Shown piece by piece: positions 57,901 to 64,000 of a stretch of DNA of 64,000 nucleotides (position 1 is the stretch's first letter; every line of letters starts with the position of its first letter). A program made the translations under genes and the position numbers. A model generated the notes under the pieces. The model was not told where the DNA came from. It was given only the letters and a program-made list of their open reading frames with translations, and did not search any database. This stretch comes from Solea solea (Eukaryota; Chordata; Actinopteri; Pleuronectiformes; Soleidae), in assembly GCF_958295425.1 (NCBI RefSeq), contig NC_081140.1, positions 7,943,698 to 8,007,697 on the forward strand, in the 5' to 3' direction.

Positions 57901-58471
57901 AGATCTCTCTGTAACAGGTGATACATCTGGTTCCTGTGTTGCGATAACGCAGGCACCAGTTTTAAAAAAACACAATCCTCTCGCGGAGAGGTTCGTCGAC
58001 TTCACTGTGATCTCGGTCGAGAGACGAATCCGTTCACTGAAACGCGATTGTACCTTAATCAGATGACGATGTGCAAACAGGATGATATTTGGAACCGTCT
58101 TTTGCTTTCAATGTTGGAGTGAACTTGTGTGACGCTAACCCCTTTGTCCCTGCTGTTTGTGTTGCTGTCTGCTTTGTCCTTGTCCTCTCCCGTTTTGTGT
58201 CACTTTTGTGCATTCATGTGCATGAATAATTCATGGACATGTCATACGTGTGTGTGCTTGCTATGCTGTCTCCCCTTTTGCATGACCTCCCTCTGTGTGC
58301 ATGTGTCCCAGCCATCCATCACGGGCCGTCCATCTCTACATGTCGTACACATCCATAGAGATGGACAGTTCAGATGGCATGATCTCAGAAGCCAGCACCA
58401 AAGACCCGAGCTCCTCGGAGGAGGAGGGCCCAAGCTCAGATGATGATGATGGTGACGATGACTCCGACTGA
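39945..58471 (+). CDS. mpzl2: Myelin protein zero-like 2 (EVA1-type adhesion protein; five exons, 255 aa)
   Basis: Homophilic Ig-superfamily adhesion protein of epithelia and thymus in vertebrates. Exons 39945-39999, 55513-55682, 56041-56251, 56820-56991, 58312-58471 join in one frame; intron 1 is 15.5 kb. Signal peptide 1-18 (LYFLTVLTGLAVS). One V-type Ig domain about 25-145: Cys46 in GTDARLKCTF, Trp in ITWTFRP, Cys123 in YNGTYICQVKNPPDV, GEIRLRVV at the end. N-glycosylation sites are NGT at 38 and 118. The membrane helix is about 151-175, then RRCKKRRQRH. The tail of about 80 residues contains YMSYTS and ends with an acidic run. VNGTDARLKCTF and CQVKNPPDV with GEIRL match MPZL2 better than MPZL3 or MPZ. 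It is about 40 residues longer than the human protein, all in the tail. Candidate poly(A) signal AATAAA 59546-59551. Next to cd3e as in human. Confidence 0.92.
40000..44040 (+). other. mpzl2 intron 1, proximal part
   Basis: No exon supported. A LINE-like tail lies at about 41560-41760 (AACAGGAGTTTTTCCTCACT, GGATAGAGGGTTTCACTTAC). A short (CA)n is at about 42305-42320. The rest is unassigned. Confidence 0.5.
44050..45510 (+). mobile_element. Decayed non-LTR retrotransposon: SGNH-type ORF1 and a piece of endonuclease
   Basis: Around 44358-44400 the sequence reads IVGDGVVNEI, and at about 44498-44570 SLVIHTGALDVVKLQSEVLK, resembling blocks I and III of the esterase-like (SGNH) ORF1 of fish L2/CR1-group LINEs. 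Downstream is a Gln/Pro-rich stretch, and at 45426-45470 IITGDFNIHVDN, the APE endonuclease signature of such elements. Stops and frame changes interrupt all of it, and no reverse transcriptase follows. Orientation matches mpzl2. Confidence 0.65.
44899..45006 (+). repeat. 33-bp tandem repeat inside the LINE ORF1 remnant
   Basis: Three near-identical 33-nt units encode EESPPAQTTQ(H) in frame. The unit length keeps the frame, so the repeat was probably coding in the parent element. Confidence 0.9.
45511..47480 (+). other. mpzl2 intron 1, middle part
   Basis: G run at about 45957-45969 and C run at about 46623-46631. A GCTGTAGTGCAA-type repeat fragment is at about 47077-47275, ending in GGAGGCAACAGCAACA, a stretch also seen near 19056. 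No exon seen. Confidence 0.45.
47490..47735 (+). mobile_element. tRNA-derived SINE
   Basis: The head has A-box-like GACAGCGGTAGAGTGAGT and B-box-like GTGGGTTTGATTCTG, then the typical TTGCCTTGGGCAAGACACTA, and a 3' tail AGCTTTGAGTGGTCATCAAC ... GGAAAAGCGCTC shared with LINE tails. Diverged; no target duplication identified. Confidence 0.7.
48160..48562. mobile_element. hAT-like MITE (CAGGGGTGTCAAACTC type)
   Basis: Left end CAGGGGTGTCAAACTCA; the complement of the right end is CAGGTTTGTCAAACATA. The inner subterminal GGGCCGGACC and CAGGCCGG motifs are typical of this abundant fish group. Flanking octamers CTTTAGTG and AATAAGTG match only in part, so the insertion is old. Confidence 0.72.
48563..50667 (+). 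other. mpzl2 intron 1, unassigned stretch
   Basis: No exon or recognised mobile element. A GA run lies at about 49222-49252. Confidence 0.45.
50668..51194. mobile_element. hAT-like MITE with perfect 8-bp target duplication
   Basis: Terminal inverted repeats TAGGGATGTCCCGATACTA and, at the right, ATCGGGACATCCCTA (complement). The exact 8-bp repeat CTTATCAT flanks it at 50660-50667 and 51195-51202. Subterminal GATACGATA / TATCGGA motifs repeat. No coding capacity over 527 bp. Confidence 0.88.
51203..53590 (+). other. mpzl2 intron 1, distal part
   Basis: Contains a partial copy of the GCTGCAGTG-family repeat (about 52745-52840, with AAAACAGGCTCTGTCAAGCA). Otherwise unassigned. Confidence 0.45.
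53600..53738 (+). mobile_element. tRNA-like SINE head, fragment
   Basis: GGCTTGTAACCAGAAGGTTG followed by B-box-like GCTGGTTCAATCATGG, the anticodon-arm-to-T-arm part of a fish tRNA-derived SINE. The insertion at 53739 ends it. Confidence 0.6.
53739..54176. mobile_element. hAT-like MITE (CAAGGTTATTATAGTT type)
   Basis: Ends CAAGGTTATTATAGTTAACG and the complement of CTATTATAACCTTG are inverted repeats. Flanks CTTCACAC and CTTCATCC agree at 6 of 8 positions. The subterminal regions are rich in AAAACTAA. 438 bp, non-coding. Confidence 0.75.
55683..55712 (+). repeat. (GT)n starting at the mpzl2 exon 2 donor
   Basis: The donor TCG|GTAAGT runs straight into a GT dinucleotide repeat. Confidence 0.95.
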
Positions 58472-59560
58472 GGATGTGGGAAGAGACAGAGAGACAACAA
58501 CACTGATGTGAAGCCAGCCAGGAAGTTTGCTGGAGGGATGCCTACACGGCATATGGATTAAATTCCGGGATTCTGCTGAAAGGAGGCAAAATCAAAAGAG
58601 TGCTGTTGTTGTTGCTGCTGCTGCTGCAGTGTGGGAAACAAGCACGCTCTCTCTGAATAGAGGGAAAATGGAAAGAAAGTTTTGTGTTTAAGTTTCCACT
58701 GAAGAACAGTTTGGGGCGATGCCTTGGCGATGGCTTTGAAACAGAATCAAAAGGAAGCAGCAGTCTGCTTTTGAAAGTGACCAAAAATATTCTTGAGTGT
58801 GAAGAAATGCTGTGTCAAACCAGCAGGGCTTATGAAGTGAAAGGCAATATGTTCCTGAAGCTGGTTCAGCCTCAGTTATGAAGGGGAAGAGGGGCAATTT
58901 AGTGTTCAGTAAGATCTTGTTAATTGTCAGGAGTCAATATTAAACAAAATTAGCAACAACAAACAATTGATTTCACCAAGGACGCTGGCATATAGTGTAC
59001 TGTGCGTCCTGCAGTAACAGTGAGGACAGTCATATACGGCCCTTTACTTTTGGTGTACGTCTGGAACTTTTTTTTTGCAAACAATGAATTCTATTTTTTT
59101 TAAAAAGCAAAGAATTTGTTAAGAGCTTATATGTTCCTCCACAAGCTGGCTGAGTCTATCAACACGTCACATCACGTCACATTACTCGGACAAAACAAGC
59201 ACTGATGTGAAGTTTCTCTCATTAAGGCCACATACTTGATCGGTGAGCGAGAAATCGCACATGCCGGAATGCACAGTCAGATCTGAAAACCCTTTGACGG
59301 CAAAAATGTCCTTGACAGGCTCTTTTCTCACTGTGTGCGCCTGTGAATGCATCAGGTCTACTAACAAATGATTGTGATTTTTTTGATTTTTTACTTCTGT
59401 GACATACTTTTCTAATAGATGCTTTTTGTTATTGTTGCATTCTCTTTTTTTAGATAATACCAGAGGTGTTTTGCTCTGTTATTTTGAAATGTCATCGTAT
59501 TTGTTTGTCATAGAGATTTTTATTAAAACAAAAACAAGATTTTCTAATAAAAAACAAATG
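58472..59560 (+). other. mpzl2 3' UTR
   Basis: Follows the TGA at 58469-58471. Contains a GTT/GCT triplet run at about 58604-58628 and ends at a probable AATAAA at 59546-59551. Confidence 0.5.
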
Positions 59561-59959
59561 CCTTTAAATCGTTTACCACATTGTGTCGCATGCATTCCAC
59601 CACACAGAGTGCATTTGCGTAGACAACAGTTGGCCCCAGAAACAAATAATAGCACAACCTGACATGATTTGACACGGCTCATCTATTATGTAGGAGAGGA
59701 ATCTCATTATTCAACATTTATTATGCATCATTATTTTTAATGTACTACCGCCAGTTGTGTGCTTATGGTGTGTCTGTCTGTAGAGTACTTTTCCTTGTTT
59801 ACCTGTTTACATTTCATTGCATTACTGTTAATATCACGGCAGGGATTTGTTGTTTAATTTGTTTCAGGCTCAATATGTATTACATTAGCCATGCTGCCCT
59901 TGTGACTGAAGTCTGGTATTGCTTGTTAGATGTTCATGGGCATGAATATGTTACTGTGA

Positions 59960-59964
59960 CTGTG

Positions 59965-60007
<43 letters not shown>

Positions 60008-60240
60008 ATGTGCACACTGACCAAAGTCTGTCCCTTGGGTGCAGCTTTAGTTACTGACTGACAGACATTTTGTGTGTATGTGTTCTCGTATTTGTTACCT
60101 CTTCAGGACCTTTTCTGGCATAAACACTGACCTTGTCAGGACCAGTATCCCTCATGGAGACAAAAACCTGGTCCTAATGAGGCAGTTCTTCAGAATTTGT
60201 ATCATGGTTAAGGTTAGGGATAACACTTTGGTTAGGCTGT
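59960..60240 (+). repeat. GT-microsatellite-associated dispersed repeat, copy 3
   Basis: (GT)n at about 59966-60005, then CGTATTTGTTACCTCTTCAGG, TTTTCTGGCATAAACACTGA and CCTGGTCCTAATGAGGCAGT, matching 25470-25640 in the same orientation. Confidence 0.75.
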
Positions 60241-60885
60241 CAACTGAATGGAAGAAAGCGAGAATCCGTAAAAGGGTAGCTGTGCAGTCCTCTGTGTGTG
60301 GTGTGTGTGTGCACTGGGTCAGAGCCAAGGATGACTAACAATAAAAAGAGGGACTGTCGAGAGACCTTGTTTATCCAAAGCTAAAATAATTACATGTGCA
60401 TTGCTGTTGAACTAGTGATACGACACTGTTGTCTCTAGATAATCTTGCTTGTGTCATCACAGAGCTTCTATTAATTAGCCTCGCAGAGTTTAAACACTGG
60501 CCTTCAAATAACTCTCCCACACCAATAAAAAAAATGTGAGTGTGGAAATGAACATGTTTAGATATTCAGGGAGTTTTGTAAGAAATGACTTCACTTAATC
60601 ATGATAAGAAACACATGGCAGTGGTGTTTTTGAAGCACGGCCTGGCTTAGTGAATGAAGAACAGCTCTCTAAATCCTCTGAATGTTACACTTGGCATCGA
60701 TGCAGAGGAGAAGAGAGACAATAACACATACCGTGTTATCTAGTGCGAGCTCTGTAAAGTGACATGTAATGAAAGAAATGAAACACACAGAACACAGAGA
60801 AAAAAATCTATGTTATATATCATCATCACGGCTATACTGTCCTCCCCTCCTCACAGAAATAGGGCAGTTAAGAAGCGAGTCATCG

Positions 60886-61294
60886 TAATGCTGCAGTGTG
60901 TAACCTGTGGGGATTTGTGCTGTTGTCAGTGTTATTATTCTGCCTCTGTATAGAAGTATAGAAGAGAAACATTATTTGTATGCTGTCCATCTGAAAACAG
61001 TCTCTGTCAAGCAATACTATTGGACCTGACTGAGGGAGCGTTTGTGCGCATTCACCAGTGGAGCACATGAAGGTGGGGACAAGACACGTTTATCCTGTCA
61101 AACTGCTGAATGACCAGCTTATTTAATCGACTTTGAGAATGTTGCCGAGCAACACAAGATATAAACGCCACCATACTGAGAAAAAAGAGAGAGTTGTGCG
61201 GGGCTGATCAACACTGTGTGAAGTCATTTGACAAGGGTTTGTATCTAACATCGAACGTTTTGTTCATGTTTGAAAGTCACACACTACAGCTTTA
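60886..61294 (+). mobile_element. TIR repeat of the GCTGCAGTGTG family, longest copy
   Basis: The left end TAATGCTGCAGTGTGTAACC and the complement of the right end TAAAGCTGTAGTGTGTGAC are inverted repeats about 400 bp apart. The interior contains CTGAAAACAGTCTCTGTCAA shared with the other copies. Confidence 0.65.
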
Positions 61295-61886
61295 CATGCG
61301 TGCGCTGCATGGCTAAAGGGTGTGGAATCTCAAATGTACTAGATCTGCTGTTTCATGTGAAAGTGAATGGATGATTTCCAAAACTGCAGAGCGGTTGCCA
61401 AGAACGGTGGTGTTTTGCTCACCTGTTCTCTGGTGGTTGCCTCAAGGCCTTGTAGGAATTTGGGGGGGAAGGAGAAGTAAATGAAAAGCTACTGCACTAT
61501 CAAGTTTCACATCCCACAGATATGAATCAGTTTTATGTTAGTTAAAAAAAAAAAGGAACAATGAATTATAAACAGTCCAGATTGAACAGTTTCACAGTAA
61601 TTTCTCATCAGGCAATTCAAAGCTCTTTCCCAAGAACCATTCCTTGTTCATGACTCAGTAAATACGGCATTGTCCAATATGTAGCAACTCACGTAAAACT
61701 ATGTCAAAAGAATAGATTACTGTGGGCTTTGTTTAGGAAAAGACGAAATGGAAACTATGTTCTTATCCTCCCTGCTACTTTTTTCTGACTTGCTTCATCT
61801 CTCTCTCTCTCTCACCTCAGTCTGCATTCCACACCTAAGAATGGGTTGTACCTGGCACAGTGTTGTGGAAAAGCACTACATTCCGT

Positions 61887-61923
<37 letters not shown>

Positions 61924-64000
61924 ACAAACACAAAAACATGGGCTTGGCACAACAGGTTGCAGAGAAGAGAAAACAGAACTCCTTACTGGCATTTATCGGT
62001 ATGAGCAAATGTTCAAATCCATTCACTGTAAAGGCGGGGGGTCCTGAGTGAACTGTACAGAGTAGAGGCCATGAGGTGAGTAATATAACCTCAAAGAAAG
62101 GTTTCTCTGTATGTGAAAACAAACATACAGTGAGATTATAGATGCAACATTTCATCAGCTTTTCAGCACATAAAAGGTTCAGGAGCTGATGAAAAGTCAA
62201 AAAGACACTCCACGTCTTTTTAGACAAAAGATAATAGTGACATACACCGTCTGGTTGCAGACTTTAAATCACCTTCATTAGTCCCCTCCAGTGTTGACAA
62301 CAGAAGAAGGAGTCTCTTGTTGGCCAGAGTCGCCAGAAAGCCAGTTATTGGGGAGAGCGTTCATTGTTGGCGAGAACATTTCAGTGGAAAGTGATACCAC
62401 GCTACTGTAACCACACAGGAGACCCCACTCTCCACCCTCACAATACATAACACAATGTAGAACTTTGTGTTCAGGTATCCAGGTAAGACCTTATCTTCTA
62501 CCAGAAGATGCATGGCAAGCAGATCAGATGTAATATGGTTGGCACAATGTAGCACTGTGGAGCACAGAAATTGTGAACGCTCCCAGGTAAGGCAAGTCCT
62601 GTAACTCAGGATCTATTCAAACAAAAAGGAAGTGATACCCCTGGCCTCATTGTGGGAACCGTTACATAATATTATGAACAGACACAATGTAAACACTGTA
62701 CCTATGACTGGAGGACACCCATCTCATCTTTATCTTATTAATAGGTTTTGCATGGACCTCGAGCACAAACAAGGAACAGATACTGTATGTAAGCGCTAAA
62801 TCTAATCAGAATGTTATTGCACCTGTGATGCTGGATCTTTCTTGAAAGGTGATTAAAAAAGTAATAAAACAGAGACATAATTAGTATCATCAAATCTGCC
62901 TGCTCTGGCATCTTGTGTAACAAATACACAGGAATAATTTCCACATGGTCTTTAGTCGATTAGAAGCCAGTTATACAGTAACTCACATAGACTCAACTTT
63001 ATTCATTGTTGTTATTGCTTTTTTACGTTTGCTTTTACTTTAATTAACTCATAAATTCTTATCAGACTCAGACTAACGATTTTGCACAAAACAATCATCT
63101 TTTTTTGGGAAATGATTTCAATATTGTGTTTCTTCTAACGATGCGACAGTGGCATGTGTTTAGCACTTCATAAAATATCTGGCCATGCACAGTAGACTGT
63201 ATTTCTGTCAACTGAATCAGATTATAACACACAGCTGATAAGTACACTATATTACAAAGAGCTGGGCCCAGAGAAATAGAGCTTGCTGCTCCCGTTCAAT
63301 ATCCTCTGATGTGTCATGAAATAAAACGAGGTCATGAAGCACGACTGAACATCTCTCCTATCAGGATTGAGGAATCGCTCCTGGCAGACCAGATGGATGT
63401 GAGGATGTAACTGACAATCCAGAACAAATGAAGATGTAAATAAACTTCAAAAGGACTTCGTATAAACACAGGCGAGTGAAACTGAACCAGTGATGGCTAG
63501 GAAAAACAAACATCTTCTCCCATTAGGGATAATTACAACAGTAATGACAAGAGATTGGTGACAGGGATTGCAGAATAATATGTCTAGAAATAGCAGGGGA
63601 GACCCGTTATACCATCTATGATTTTGTACCATGGAGAGAACAGAAAAACTCAGGCCTCAGGCCTCCACACAGTGAGTTCATATGAGGGGGCAGATATGAG
63701 AGAATGTATTATATATTAATATGGTTCTATTTTGAACGAGCCCGTGCCTGTTTTAAAGTCTCTCATGCTTATTATCAACATCCTTACATTGAAGTTAACC
63801 GGCCAAAATAAACACAATATAATAATGATAATTAAGAATGTTAAATAATTCTTAGTTAACAATTAACTTATCATTGTTTAATTGTTATCATGATTAAATA
63901 ACACTTTTCTAATGTCATTAGTGATTATCTACTCATGGCATTTGTTATTGATTAGTTAATCACTGGGTGGTTAGGCAGTGATTCATGGAGGCTGCCTTCA
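61295..64000. other. Distal flank, no gene seen
   Basis: A GT run at about 61889-61920 is the only clear repeat. No splice-consistent Ig or other exon was found, so the next gene of the block (expected to be MPZL3-like from human order) is not visible here. Confidence 0.5.

Noticed and set aside
61295..64000. Expected MPZL3-like neighbour at the right end
   Set aside because: Searched by eye for the Ig V-domain motifs (CTF, NGT-C-VKNPPD) on both strands and found none.

Overview
The window looks like a euchromatic piece of a teleost fish chromosome. Intron-containing vertebrate genes with canonical GT-AG junctions sit in a background of fish-type transposable elements (Tc1/mariner, hAT-like MITEs, L2/CR1-like LINE pieces, tRNA-derived SINEs) and many CA, GT, CT and CTT microsatellites. 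The species cannot be fixed from sequence alone. The first six bases are a HindIII site, which may reflect a clone end.

Five protein-coding genes can be assembled exon by exon. (1) 1090-7169, plus: the last nine coding exons of sik3 (salt-inducible kinase 3; kinase and UBA domains lie upstream of the window). (2) 18705-24773, plus: complete tmem25, eight exons, 383 aa. (3) 26968-30639, plus: complete CD3 gamma/delta chain, five exons, 176 aa. (4) 34997-38074, minus: complete CD3 epsilon, five exons, 173 aa. (5) 39945-58471, plus: complete mpzl2 (myelin protein zero-like 2), five exons, 255 aa, with a 15.5 kb first intron. This is the fish counterpart of the human 11q23 block (SIK3 ... MPZL2-CD3E-CD3D-CD3G ... 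TMEM25), with a single gamma/delta gene facing cd3e tail to tail and tmem25 directly next to the CD3 pair.

The CD3 chains are the invariant signalling subunits of the T-cell receptor: short Ig-like ectodomain, CxxC stalk, one membrane helix and one ITAM each. The striking point is that the gamma/delta chain carries Asn (residue 103) where the family has an acidic membrane residue, while epsilon keeps Asp108. Both ITAMs also have wider spacing (10 and 9 residues) than the usual 6-8.

Between genes: sik3 downstream region with two related hAT-like MITEs and a broken Tc1 element (3.6-10.4 kb), a GC-rich then T-rich possible 3' UTR block (11.6-13.5 kb), a microsatellite-rich spacer (13.5-18.2 kb), a Mutator-like MITE ending 90 bp before the tmem25 start codon, a 750 bp CA/GA satellite in a CD3 gamma/delta intron, and a repeat-rich mpzl2 intron 1 holding a decayed LINE, a SINE and three hAT-like MITEs. 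From 58.5 kb to the end I see the mpzl2 3' UTR and then only repeats and unassigned sequence. No rRNA, tRNA gene or CRISPR array was found.
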